A stretch of 12,373 nt of DNA from TMED161 sp964532515 (GTDB lineage Bacteria; Fidelibacterota; Marinisomatia; SCGC-AAA003-L08; D37C17): assembly GCA_964532515.1 (NCBI GenBank), contig CAZHKH010000039.1:1-12373 (forward strand), given 5' to 3'. Both the position numbers and the translations under genes were made by a program. Shown one piece after another: positions 1-7,073 of the stretch (position 1 is the first letter of the stretch; each line of letters begins with the position of its first letter). A model generated the notes under the pieces. It was not told the origin of the DNA. It saw nothing but the letters and a program-made list of their open reading frames with translations, and did no database searches.

Positions 1-323
1 ATTTCGCCTTCTATTAAAAGCTGACATTCTTCACCACTGAAAGACATTTCGCAATTATCATTATAGTAAGAAACAAAATCTTTTCTTGCCTTCCTGCTAA
101 GTCCATCAATACGAACTTCTAATATATAACCACCATCAGTAGCATTAAAATAATCATCTGCACTCATTGGGACAAAATAGCTAGAAGATGCTGTAAAAGA
201 AATCTCATATCCAATCGATGGAAAATCATATGCATAATTCTCTAACGTAGTTTTAACTGGGCTTGATTGTAATATTGATACTAGAAAAAGAAGGGAAATT
301 AATTTTATTTTTATTATTTTCAT
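1..323 (-). CDS. Secreted protein of unknown function, N-terminal part only (cut by window edge)
   Basis: I translated this by hand from the ATG at 321-323; 107 codons are open to the left edge, so the C-terminus is missing. The first ~21 residues are a typical Sec signal peptide: basic start (MKIIKIK), hydrophobic core (LISLLFLVSILQ), and likely cleavage near SS/P. There is no lipobox cysteine, so the product should be periplasmic, surface-bound or exported. The mature part has an ordinary mixed composition (YDFPSIGYEISFTASSSYF, then VRIDGLSRKARKDFV) and two cysteines at residues 91 and 100 that could form a disulphide. I do not recognise the family. The start is well supported by AGGAG at 329-333, 5 nt upstream. 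It follows the TPR-like gene by only 12 bp, so it is probably the fifth gene of the pyrR unit or lies just beyond it. Confidence 0.72.
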   Translation of the reverse strand, partial: MKIIKIKLISLLFLVSILQSSPVKTTLENYAYDFPSIGYEISFTASSSYFVPMSADDYFNATDGGYILEVRIDGLSRKARKDFVSYYNDNCEMSFSGEECQLLIEGE

Positions 324-327
324 GTTA

Positions 328-333
328 TCTCCT
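328..333 (-). promoter_or_regulatory. Ribosome binding site of the secreted-protein gene
   Basis: On the minus strand this reads AGGAGA, 4 nt before the ATG at 323. It is one of the few strong Shine-Dalgarno sites in the window and fixes the start of the edge-truncated gene. It lies wholly in the 12-bp spacer after the TAA of the gene upstream, so this gene can be translated independently. Confidence 0.7.
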
Positions 334-335
334 GA

Positions 336-1502
336 TTATTTTTTAAATTGATATTTATCTAAAAGCTCAATAAATCGTTCAGACTTATTTCTTCCTCTAT
401 CTCTGAATAATTCATATCTTAATTGATTGAAATTATCATATCCATTCTCAAGAGAAAGTTCTAAATATTTATAAAAAGTATCTTCATTATTATTATAGTC
501 ATAAATCATTGCTAAGTACATATAGCAAACAAAAACATCATACTCTAAATCAATTGATTTAAAGAGATAGTCTTCTGCCTCTATTAAATCTACATCATTT
601 TTAATTTTATTATGCCCATTTACAATATCATATACAATTACATTCCCAAGAGAACGGTAATAATTTCCTAATAGACTCATATTATTTTTATAAGATTCAT
701 TTTCTAGCATTCTTGATAGTCCCTTATTAAATAATTGGTATGCATCATTGTAATAAACAGCTGAAAGAGCAGACTCACCTAAATGATATATCTCTCCATC
801 AGATAGAATAGTATGAAGATCTTTCCCATGTGATGATAACTCTTTTTCAATATTTTTTAATATTGTCTCTGCTGTATTAAAGCCATAGTTTGCTAAATTA
901 ATAGTTTCAGTTGTTAGAGTTCTACTTCGGACATAGAGATAATTAAATTCAGGAATATCAACTATAGAAGAATCAGTATTATTATATAGCTCATCATATA
1001 TATATAGCTTTGTAAAATCTAAAATAACATCATAGGTTGTTTCAGCATTATCTTTTGTAGATTCATACATTGAATAGATTTTATTTACATCTGATAGTAA
1101 ATTTTTATTCTTAAAAATATTTTTATTGAATGTCTTGTAATAGTCAAAAGAATAATAAACTTTATCTAAATCAAATATATACCCTGGTCCCTCTCCTTCA
1201 TAAAAAACATTATAGTGAGCTACTATTTCATTAACATAAGTTAAATATTGCTCTACAAAATTTTTCAATTCTAGACTTTTATGTTTATTGGTATTAATCT
1301 CAATATATAAATTCTTCAAGTCTTCAATATATTCATTGTGTTTACGATTAGAATCAATAGTATTCTCTAAGGATAACGCAGCGTAGAGACCAATAAAAAG
1401 TAAAATGAAATCAAAAAATTTATCTGCAAAAAATTCAATCTTAAGAAAGGAAATTAATTTTCTTAAAAGTGTTTCATTGTTATTGTTTATTTTATTATTC
1501 AT
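336..1502 (-). CDS. Membrane-anchored protein with C-terminal TPR-like repeats, unknown function
   Basis: 388 aa. The N-terminal ~26 residues are polar and rich in Asn and Lys, followed by one hydrophobic segment (about 27-47: FFDFILLFIGLYAALSLEN) and then a charged helix beginning DSNRKHNEYIEDL. A short anchor running into ENxxxxNRKxxEYxxxL resembles the N-terminus of Bacteroidota DUF6090-type proteins; that likeness is from memory and weak. The middle (about 60-230) looks helical. The C-terminal third has TPR-like helix pairs (about 235-263 and 303-350, e.g. EAEDYLFKSIDLEYDVF, then DTFYKYLELSLENGYD). It ends with a pattern common after TPRs (LRYELFRDRG, then RFIELLDKY). There is no catalytic motif. 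The ATG shares one base with the pyrC stop (TAATG) and has no Shine-Dalgarno, so translation is probably coupled to pyrC. It may be an inner-membrane scaffold or partner protein; the true role is unknown. Confidence 0.75.
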   Translation of the reverse strand: MNNKINNNNETLLRKLISFLKIEFFADKFFDFILLFIGLYAALSLENTIDSNRKHNEYIEDLKNLYIEINTNKHKSLELKNFVEQYLTYVNEIVAHYNVFYEGEGPGYIFDLDKVYYSFDYYKTFNKNIFKNKNLLSDVNKIYSMYESTKDNAETTYDVILDFTKLYIYDELYNNTDSSIVDIPEFNYLYVRSRTLTTETINLANYGFNTAETILKNIEKELSSHGKDLHTILSDGEIYHLGESALSAVYYNDAYQLFNKGLSRMLENESYKNNMSLLGNYYRSLGNVIVYDIVNGHNKIKNDVDLIEAEDYLFKSIDLEYDVFVCYMYLAMIYDYNNNEDTFYKYLELSLENGYDNFNQLRYELFRDRGRNKSERFIELLDKYQFKK

Positions 1503-2800
1503 TAATTATTAATGAAGCAATCTTTCCCTGATATCGTGTAGATTACTCTTGAGCTTAGGGCCTCATCAATAAAACCTGAGTTTGATGATTTAGATTTAAA
1601 ATCATCTTTAGATACTTTCCACTCTTTCTCTAAATCTATCACAACAATTTCAACTGGATTTCCTTTTTTTAAAAATTCTTTTTGTATGTTCATGACTTTG
1701 CATGGACCTGAGGTGAATAATGAAACTATTTTTTCAATTGAAAATTTTTCTTTATTTAAAACAGAATATGAACTTGAAAATGCTGTTTCAAGGCCAATCA
1801 TTCCACACGATGCATGAACAAAATCATTTTCCTTCTCTTCAATATTATGTGGGGCATGGTCAGTAGCGATGCAATCAATTGTTCCATCTTTAAGGCCTTT
1901 AATTAAAGATTTTCTATGTACTTCTGATCGTATTGGAGGTGCAACCTTTAAGTTTGAATTGAATGAACTTAAGGATGCATCATTTAAGTATATATGATGG
2001 GGGGTTACTTCAGCTGAAACAGTATCATAAGTTTTTTTATATCTTCTAATGATTTCTACTGATTCTTTGCTAGAGACGTGAGGGACATGTATCCTGCTAT
2101 TTACATATTCATTTAACATGAGATCCCTTGAAACCATAATTGATTCTGTTATATGTGGGCTCCCTTGGAGACCTAGCTTAGTAGATTCAATGCTTTCATT
2201 CATAACTGCACCAGACCTCAAGAAAACATCCTCCGCATGATTAATTACAGGAATTCCAAACATTTTACTGTACTCAAGTGCATATCTCATTATTCTACTA
2301 TCTTCAACAGGAATTCCATCATCTGATATTGCTACGGCACCCTCCTTGACCATCTGACCAATCTCTGTTAATTCTTTCCCAGATTGAGCGTTGGTAATAG
2401 CTCCAATAGGTAAAATAGAAATGGGATAATCTAAAGTTTTATCTATAATAAATTTTATTAATTCTGGAGTATCAATAGGTGGATCAGTATTTGGCATTAA
2501 GCAAACTGTTGTATATCCACCATATAGAGCTGATAGGCATCCACTCTCTAGTGTCTCTTTGTCTTCTCTTCCTGGTTCTCTAAAATGTGCATGTAAATCA
2601 ATAAATGGGTGAGTGATAAGTTTGCCTGAACAATCAAGGGTATTTATATTGCTATTAGATGATTTATTGGTTGTCAGACCTTCAAATTTTCCATTATTAA
2701 TTAATATACTCCCTTTTAAATATTTTTCTTTAAATGGATCATATATTTTTCCGCCTTTAAGTAACCATTTTCCTTTTAATATTTTATCACCTTTAATCAT
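1502..2800 (-). CDS. pyrC: Dihydroorotase
   Basis: 432 aa, the size of the Bacillus/Aquifex-type monofunctional enzyme. It cyclises N-carbamoyl-L-aspartate to L-dihydroorotate in the cytoplasm, step 3 of UMP synthesis. The amidohydrolase metal ligands are in place: HAHFREPG gives H70, H72 and substrate-binding R74; AISDDG gives the bridging Asp (D160 or D161) used in this class in place of the carbamylated lysine of E. coli PyrC; NHAED gives H188; HVPHVSS gives H241; ATDHAPH gives catalytic D314. MPNTDPP (102-108) and GMIGLETAF (333-341) are further family signatures, so the enzyme should be active and not one of the degenerate PyrC homologues that scaffold ATCase. The start overlaps the pyrB stop as ATGA and has AAGGAG 10 nt upstream, supporting M1 at 2800. 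The stop overlaps the next gene (TAATG). Confidence 0.96.
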   Translation of the reverse strand: MIKGDKILKGKWLLKGGKIYDPFKEKYLKGSILINNGKFEGLTTNKSSNSNINTLDCSGKLITHPFIDLHAHFREPGREDKETLESGCLSALYGGYTTVCLMPNTDPPIDTPELIKFIIDKTLDYPISILPIGAITNAQSGKELTEIGQMVKEGAVAISDDGIPVEDSRIMRYALEYSKMFGIPVINHAEDVFLRSGAVMNESIESTKLGLQGSPHITESIMVSRDLMLNEYVNSRIHVPHVSSKESVEIIRRYKKTYDTVSAEVTPHHIYLNDASLSSFNSNLKVAPPIRSEVHRKSLIKGLKDGTIDCIATDHAPHNIEEKENDFVHASCGMIGLETAFSSSYSVLNKEKFSIEKIVSLFTSGPCKVMNIQKEFLKKGNPVEIVVIDLEKEWKVSKDDFKSKSSNSGFIDEALSSRVIYTISGKDCFINN

Positions 2801-3726
2801 CTAATTGCATCTCCTTCAGATAGCAAATGATACAGAATGCTCATTCTCATCGCAACTCCATTAAGCACCTGGTCAAGTATAATAGAGTTTTCACTATCAG
2901 CAACAGTTCCATCTAGCTCAACTCCCCTATTGATTGGCCCAGGGTGCATTATTACGAGCTCTTTTTTTAAATTTTCAACTCTTTCTTTTGTTACACCAAA
3001 TACTTCTCTATACTCTCTTGTCGATGGAATTAATCCAATTCCCATTCTCTCTTTTTGTATTCTTAACACATTTACCGCATCTGCCCATTCTAAGACTTCA
3101 TCTATATTATAACTGATATTAACTCCTAATTCTTCAATATCTACAGGAATTAGATGAGGTGGCCCGCATAACGTCACTTCTACTCCTAGAGTGGTTAAGG
3201 CATATATATTTGATAGTGCAACACGACTATGAAGGATATCACCTATAATCGCAACTTTAAGATCCTTGAATGTTTTAAATCTTTCATATAGGCTCATAAC
3301 GTCAAGCATAGCCTGCGTTGGATGCTCATGACAACCATCTCCAGCATTAACAATTATAGAGTCAACAAATTTTGTAAGCTGTAAACTTGATCCAGGTGAG
3401 GGGTGTCTCATGACAATACAATCTAATTTCATTACTTGAATATTCTGGACTGTGTCTCTAAAAGTTTCACCTTTATTTAAGCTTGATGAACTCGCTGAAA
3501 AATTAGAGACATCCGCTGATAAACGTTTTTCTGCCAACTCAAAAGACATTCTTGTTCGAGTAGAATTTTCAAAAAATAAATTTAAAATATTTTTTCCACT
3601 TAGAGTGGGGACCTTTTTAATTGGACGATCAAGAACCTCTCTAAATGAAAATCCTGTTTTTATTAAAAGCATAATATCTTCTTTAGGAGTATCCTTTAAT
3701 GATATAAAATGTCTATTACTAAGCAT
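2797..3726 (-). CDS. pyrB: Aspartate carbamoyltransferase, catalytic chain
   Basis: 309 aa, normal for a catalytic chain. It condenses carbamoyl phosphate with L-aspartate, the committed step of pyrimidine synthesis. Visible active-site elements in order: FFENSTRTRMSFE with the carbamoyl-phosphate loop S55-T-R-T-R59; the SSSLNKGET loop with K85, which enters the neighbouring subunit's active site; MRHPSPG with H108; the HPTQ box at 135-138; GDILHSRVA with R168; NVLRIQKERM with R222 and Q224; and MHPGPINRG with the cis-proline loop at 261-268. No pyrI regulatory gene is adjacent, so control is more likely at the RNA level through the neighbouring PyrR than by allostery. The start ATG shares a base with the pyrR stop (TAATG); a weak GAAAGAG lies upstream. 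The 3' end overlaps pyrC by 4 bp (ATGA), pointing to coupled translation. Confidence 0.97.
   Translation of the reverse strand: MLSNRHFISLKDTPKEDIMLLIKTGFSFREVLDRPIKKVPTLSGKNILNLFFENSTRTRMSFELAEKRLSADVSNFSASSSSLNKGETFRDTVQNIQVMKLDCIVMRHPSPGSSLQLTKFVDSIIVNAGDGCHEHPTQAMLDVMSLYERFKTFKDLKVAIIGDILHSRVALSNIYALTTLGVEVTLCGPPHLIPVDIEELGVNISYNIDEVLEWADAVNVLRIQKERMGIGLIPSTREYREVFGVTKERVENLKKELVIMHPGPINRGVELDGTVADSENSIILDQVLNGVAMRMSILYHLLSEGDAIR
2811..2816 (-). promoter_or_regulatory. Ribosome binding site of pyrC, inside the end of pyrB
   Basis: AAGGAG on the minus strand, within the Glu-Gly-Asp codons at the pyrB C-terminus and 10 nt before the pyrC ATG. It confirms the start used here and fits reinitiation at the ATGA overlap. 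Confidence 0.6.
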
Positions 3727-4268
3727 TAGGACTCTTTCTCTAGATAAATGAGATCTTGATCATCCACTTCTTTAATAAGAACATATATATGCTCATTATC
3801 CGCTGTTGGAAAGTTTTTTCCAACGAATTCAGCTTTGATTGGAAGCTCCCTATGTCCTCTATCTACCATAACTGCAAGATGAATAGAATTTGGGCGACCA
3901 TACGAAAAAATCTCATCCATGGCAGCTCTAATAGTCCTCCCTGTATATAAAACATCATCAATCAGAATAATATCTTTTTCATTTACATCAAAATTAATAT
4001 CAGAGATACCAACTTTAGGGCTGCCTAGGTTAGTTTGATAATCATCCCTATGAAAAGTGACATCAATTGTACCTACAGGAAATTGATTGTTAGATATTTC
4101 ATTAATTTGTTTTGCTATTCGTTTGGCAATGAAGTCACCTCTAGATTTTATGCCAATGATTGCTAAATTAGCTTTATCGTTAGAAGATTCTAAAATTTCA
4201 TGAGAGATACGTTTGATTAGGTTTGATATTCCAGCTGAATCAACAAGATTAGTTATTTTATTGCGCAT
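3726..4268 (-). CDS. pyrR: PyrR: pyrimidine operon RNA-binding regulator / uracil phosphoribosyltransferase
   Basis: 180 aa, the family's usual size. In Bacillus, PyrR binds a hairpin in pyr mRNA when UMP or UTP is abundant and represses expression; many members also convert uracil plus PRPP to UMP. The type I phosphoribosyltransferase PRPP loop is clear at 101-113 (ILIDDVLYTGRTI). PyrR-specific blocks are also present: IIGIKSRGDFIAKR (37-50), TFHRDDY (71-77) and VDRGHRELPIKAEFVGKNFP (135-154), the last almost identical to the Bacillus protein. The start is fixed: an in-frame TAG lies at 4281-4283 and no other ATG falls between. The Shine-Dalgarno is weak (AGG 11 nt upstream). It is the first gene of the pyr unit and lies just downstream of a PyrR-loop-like hairpin, so autoregulation is likely. 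I infer that from the motif. Confidence 0.96.
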   Translation of the reverse strand: MRNKITNLVDSAGISNLIKRISHEILESSNDKANLAIIGIKSRGDFIAKRIAKQINEISNNQFPVGTIDVTFHRDDYQTNLGSPKVGISDINFDVNEKDIILIDDVLYTGRTIRAAMDEIFSYGRPNSIHLAVMVDRGHRELPIKAEFVGKNFPTADNEHIYVLIKEVDDQDLIYLEKES

Positions 4269-4282
4269 AATAAACGAAACCT

Positions 4283-4301
4283 AAAAAAAATAGATTTCTA
4301 T
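4283..4301 (-). terminator. Weak A/T hairpin with T-run in the pyrR leader (possible attenuator)
   Basis: In the minus-strand transcript ATAG-AAAT-CTAT (4301 to 4290) can fold into a 4-bp stem and is followed at once by a run of about eight T. It sits 10 nt after the PyrR-loop-like hairpin and just before pyrR, where an attenuator would be. The stem has a single G-C pair, so as an intrinsic terminator it would be poor. It may simply be AT-rich leader. Confidence 0.25.
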
Positions 4302-4311
4302 ACTTCCTTTC

Positions 4312-4326
4312 CTGCCTCTCGGACAG
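4312..4326 (-). promoter_or_regulatory. PyrR binding-loop-like RNA hairpin in the pyr leader
   Basis: The minus-strand transcript reads CUGUCCGAGAGGCAG. It folds as CUG paired with CAG, a bulged U, CC paired with GG, and a GAGA loop. Known PyrR binding loops of Bacillus and Thermus carry the core UCCAGAGAGG with the same stem order (CAG, bulged U, CC, loop, GG, CUG). This copy keeps the bulge, the CC/GG pairs and the purine loop, but lacks one A of the loop, and its lower stem is the compensated pair CUG/CAG. It lies 43 nt upstream of the pyrR ATG. With pyrR itself encoded next to it, the likely role is UMP/UTP-dependent repression of pyrRBC. Binding is inferred. Confidence 0.62.
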
Positions 4327-4352
4327 ATTTAAAGGTTAAAACAATAACGCCA

Positions 4353-4360
4353 CAAATATA
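4353..4360 (-). promoter_or_regulatory. Possible promoter element (TATATTTG) for the pyr unit
   Basis: The minus strand reads TATATTTG, matching the TAnnTTTG -7 element described for Bacteroidota. A transcript starting a few bases downstream would include the whole PyrR-loop hairpin in a leader of roughly 75-80 nt. The matching -33 element is not clear, because only T-runs lie at that distance, and AT-rich DNA gives such matches by chance. Confidence 0.3.
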
Positions 4361-4408
4361 TAACATTTTTAATTAAAAATAAAAAAACATTTACTTAAAT
4401 TATTTTAT

Positions 4409-5482
4409 ATGAATATTCTAATTGTAGATAGATATCTAATTTTATCATTTATAAAAAAATTATTAAGTGTATTGTTTGTATTTGTAATAATATTTTTGGT
4501 AGTTGATGTAATTGAAGATGTAGATAAAATGCTTGATTCTAGCTTAACATTTACTCAGTATTCTCTAATATATCTCTACTCAATCCCCCAATATATTAAT
4601 ATCGCATTTCCAATGACAATACTAATTGCAACAGTAATGACCTTCACGCTATTACAAAAAAATAATGAAGTAACTGCCTTAAAAGCATCTGGAGTTAGTA
4701 TCTATAGATTAAGTATCCCATTTATTTTAATTGGGATTCTATCATCTATTGGTATGTTCTATTTTGAAAATATAGTAGTAACTCAATCAAATGTCTTTAA
4801 ATCTGATTTAGAGAAAAAATACTACAATAAAAGTTTAAATAAAAAAATCAATAGAAATATATTAATGCAAGTAGGTGAAAATGAAACTATAATAATTGAA
4901 AAATTTGATTATCGGAAAAAAATTGCAAAAAATATTTCATTGCAAAAATTTATTGATAATAAAGTAATATCTAGAATTGATGCAGAGCAATTAGTATGGG
5001 ATGATGATTCCTGGACTACTAAAAATGCTACCTATCGAACATTTAATGATGATAATAATACCTATATAAGTCTACCAGATTCAATTATTAACATAAATCT
5101 TAATCCAGTTGATTTGATTCAGTCAACTATAAAACCAGAAGAGATGGACTACTGGAGTTTAAACTCATTTATAAACAGATTAAAAAAGAATGGGAAAGAG
5201 TACGAAAAGTGGCTCGTTGATTTATATTTTAAAACAGCCTTTCCATTTTCAAATATTTTAATGGTACTATTTGGTATTGTCCTGACTATTAAAAGACCAC
5301 GGACAAATTTCCTAATAGGAATAGGATCTAGTGTTTTTGTGATTTTTATATATTATATAATGATAAAGACAGGGCAAACTATCGGATATAATGGACTGCT
5401 TTCTCCATTTATATCAGTTTGGATAGCTAATATTATATTTTTTATTTCTGGGTTATTTTTACTATCTAAAACTAAAACGTAG
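4409..5482 (+). CDS. lptG: LptF/LptG-family lipopolysaccharide export permease, most like LptG
   Basis: 357 aa, close to E. coli LptG (360). LptFG with the LptB2 ATPase forms the inner-membrane ABC transporter that extracts lipopolysaccharide and passes it to the periplasmic Lpt bridge. Topology is the family's: three N-terminal membrane segments (about 11-33, 61-83, 101-122), a periplasmic beta-rich domain (about 125-270), then three more segments (about 274-293, 301-319, 331-353). NNEVTALKASGVS at 85-97 is the conserved cytoplasmic coupling segment contacting LptB. LNSFINRLKKNGKEY before TM4 and the TIGYNGLLSPFISVW stretch resemble LptG more than LptF, so the symbol is moderately sure. No second permease or lptB is next to it. 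There is no visible Shine-Dalgarno; ATG 4409 is the first start after an in-frame TAA at 4370. Its last 11 bp overlap the convergent barrel gene. Confidence 0.88.
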   Translation: MNILIVDRYLILSFIKKLLSVLFVFVIIFLVVDVIEDVDKMLDSSLTFTQYSLIYLYSIPQYINIAFPMTILIATVMTFTLLQKNNEVTALKASGVSIYRLSIPFILIGILSSIGMFYFENIVVTQSNVFKSDLEKKYYNKSLNKKINRNILMQVGENETIIIEKFDYRKKIAKNISLQKFIDNKVISRIDAEQLVWDDDSWTTKNATYRTFNDDNNTYISLPDSIININLNPVDLIQSTIKPEEMDYWSLNSFINRLKKNGKEYEKWLVDLYFKTAFPFSNILMVLFGIVLTIKRPRTNFLIGIGSSVFVIFIYYIMIKTGQTIGYNGLLSPFISVWIANIIFFISGLFLLSKTKT

Positions 5483-7073
5483 ATTCTGGAAGTTTGGGAA
5501 GCTTCGGTAATTTTATTTTAGGTAATTTTATTTTTATTGAATAATTCTTTAAATCTGTTAAATCCATAGTAATATTAAAGCCATACTCTGCACCCTTTGC
5601 CTTATTTCTAATTATTCCATAATAATATTTTCTTCCTAAATCTATATTTATCAGGCCTGTTCTATACCCTAAACCTAAACTATAGGAATTAGGTTGTCTT
5701 CCTCCAGCTGAGAATCCAATTCTAATTGGAAATTTTTTACTGACTCTAATAATCTCCGTACCAACGGAGAGCCTAAACTTACTAGAGTTACCAAAGGAAT
5801 CATCAAAGCCTGTAACTAAATCTATTGCTAGGATTCCATATTCTTTAAAATCTTTTGATATGCCAAGTCTTAAAGATGAAGGGTAGTCTAGATGGATATC
5901 TTGTGATACTGGAGATTGAAGCTGTGATGTTTGCAAATTTTCAGATGGAACTAAGTAAGAACCATCACCTAAATCAACAATACTTGAAGAATCTATATAA
6001 GAGACTCCTACATTAATAACTGAATCGCCATTAGCATCAACTGTATAATAGAGAATTTGGTCTGATGTAAAATCTTCTTCAAGTGGAATGTCAGAGAAAA
6101 TTCCAACCTTAAACATATCAGATGAGAAAAATCCATCATCTGAATTATATGCCGACATTATGCTCATCGTATCTATATTAAAATCAAGATAATAGTATTC
6201 ATTTTGACGTAATTTCAATACACTCTCAAAAGTTTCTCCTAATAATTCTCTTGTTGGGTTATTTGAGGTCCATTTTATACTTCCACCCAAATTAATTAAA
6301 GAGGCTCCTATATTCCATCCATCAACAAATTCAGGTAATAATATACCAATATCCTTCGAAGTCCCGGTCCCACCAAAAGCCTGCTCAACGAGATATTTCC
6401 CTGCACCATGAAAAGATGTTTGCTCAGTCAAAATATAGGACCCATTCTCTTCAATGTCTTGCATCTTAAAGTAAACAAGCCCTTGAAGATATTTAAATGT
6501 AAATCCTAGATGAATAGGAAAACCTAAATAATCAAATTTATTAGCATAGGTAAATCCAAATTCATTGCATGAGATAACCTCTCCTCCTAATCCCAACATA
6601 AATCTTTGATCTTTAGTGTTACCATTGAGAATTATATCAATAACCGTCTTAGGAATGTCAAATTTAGCATATGTTCTATTGACAGTTGAAAAGCCAAAAT
6701 TTTTGTACGCAAAATTCAGTATAGGCAAAGGAATAACCCCGCCACCCTCAATCTGAATTTCTGAACCTTTGATATGATCAAGTATATCACTTTTTGCATA
6801 ATATGATGCAGATGCTGTATTATCAAAATCTGCTCCATTTAAATTATTATAGAGATCCATGCTCATAAAATCATTTACTACAAAAGCATTAGCTGAAAAT
6901 GTATTTATTGATAATGATTTATTTGATACTAGGTTAGCAGGATTAATTCCAATTGACTGATATCCAGATGCAACTGTTGTATAAGCTCCAGACATTCCAA
7001 GCATTCTTGACTCTAAATCAAATTGAGAAAAACCCCATGAAAGAACGAAAATATAAATTAATATTTTTTTCAT
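5472..7073 (-). CDS. Outer-membrane beta-barrel protein (PorV/FadL/DUF5723-like), unknown role
   Basis: 533 aa. A signal peptide (MKKILIYIFVLSWGFSQ) is followed by the hallmark N-terminal block of this superfamily: LGMSGAYTTVASGYQSIGIN then PANL (25-48), where a glycine-rich strand leads to an NPA motif as in PorV, FadL/TodX and DUF5723 proteins. The rest is alternating polar/hydrophobic strands ending in aromatic residues (YKNFGFSTVN, LGFTFKYLQGLVYF, LGLGYRTGLINIDLGRKYYYG), consistent with a barrel of about 14 strands. No substrate can be read from sequence. A lysine/proline tail (about 515-529, LPKIKLPKLPKLP) follows the last strand. The start overlaps the lipoprotein stop as ATGA, with GAGG about 13 nt upstream, so the two are probably made together and may act as an outer-membrane pair. 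The 3' end overlaps lptG by 11 bp, leaving no room for a terminator. Confidence 0.82.
   Translation of the reverse strand: MKKILIYIFVLSWGFSQFDLESRMLGMSGAYTTVASGYQSIGINPANLVSNKSLSINTFSANAFVVNDFMSMDLYNNLNGADFDNTASASYYAKSDILDHIKGSEIQIEGGGVIPLPILNFAYKNFGFSTVNRTYAKFDIPKTVIDIILNGNTKDQRFMLGLGGEVISCNEFGFTYANKFDYLGFPIHLGFTFKYLQGLVYFKMQDIEENGSYILTEQTSFHGAGKYLVEQAFGGTGTSKDIGILLPEFVDGWNIGASLINLGGSIKWTSNNPTRELLGETFESVLKLRQNEYYYLDFNIDTMSIMSAYNSDDGFFSSDMFKVGIFSDIPLEEDFTSDQILYYTVDANGDSVINVGVSYIDSSSIVDLGDGSYLVPSENLQTSQLQSPVSQDIHLDYPSSLRLGISKDFKEYGILAIDLVTGFDDSFGNSSKFRLSVGTEIIRVSKKFPIRIGFSAGGRQPNSYSLGLGYRTGLINIDLGRKYYYGIIRNKAKGAEYGFNITMDLTDLKNYSIKIKLPKIKLPKLPKLPESTF
5506..5535 (-). repeat. 15-bp tandem duplication coding for the KIKLP tail repeat
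   Basis: Two adjacent 15-bp units (5506-5520 and 5521-5535) are identical at 14 of 15 positions, differing only at the last base. On the minus strand each encodes Lys-Ile-Lys-Leu-Pro, in frame near the C-terminus of the barrel protein. The later KLPKLP units are encoded with different codons, so only this pair is a recent DNA-level duplication. Confidence 0.8.

Larger units (their letters stand above)
4269..4408. promoter_or_regulatory. Divergent intergenic region between pyrR and lptG
   Basis: These 140 bp are the only true intergenic region in the window and must hold the start signals of both units. Apart from the PyrR-loop hairpin, the A/T hairpin and the possible promoter listed separately, the sequence is long A and T runs. 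For the plus strand (lptG) I see no convincing -35/-10 pair and no Shine-Dalgarno before the ATG; an in-frame TAA at 4370-4372 bounds the gene's 5' end. Confidence 0.6.

Noticed and set aside
336..388. Intrinsic terminator after the TPR-like gene
   Set aside because: The T/A-rich stretch has no stem, and the next gene follows after 12 bp.
2613..3751. Several plus-strand open frames opposite pyrC and pyrB
   Set aside because: They are shadows of strongly conserved enzymes, with low-complexity hydrophobic translations and no ribosome sites.
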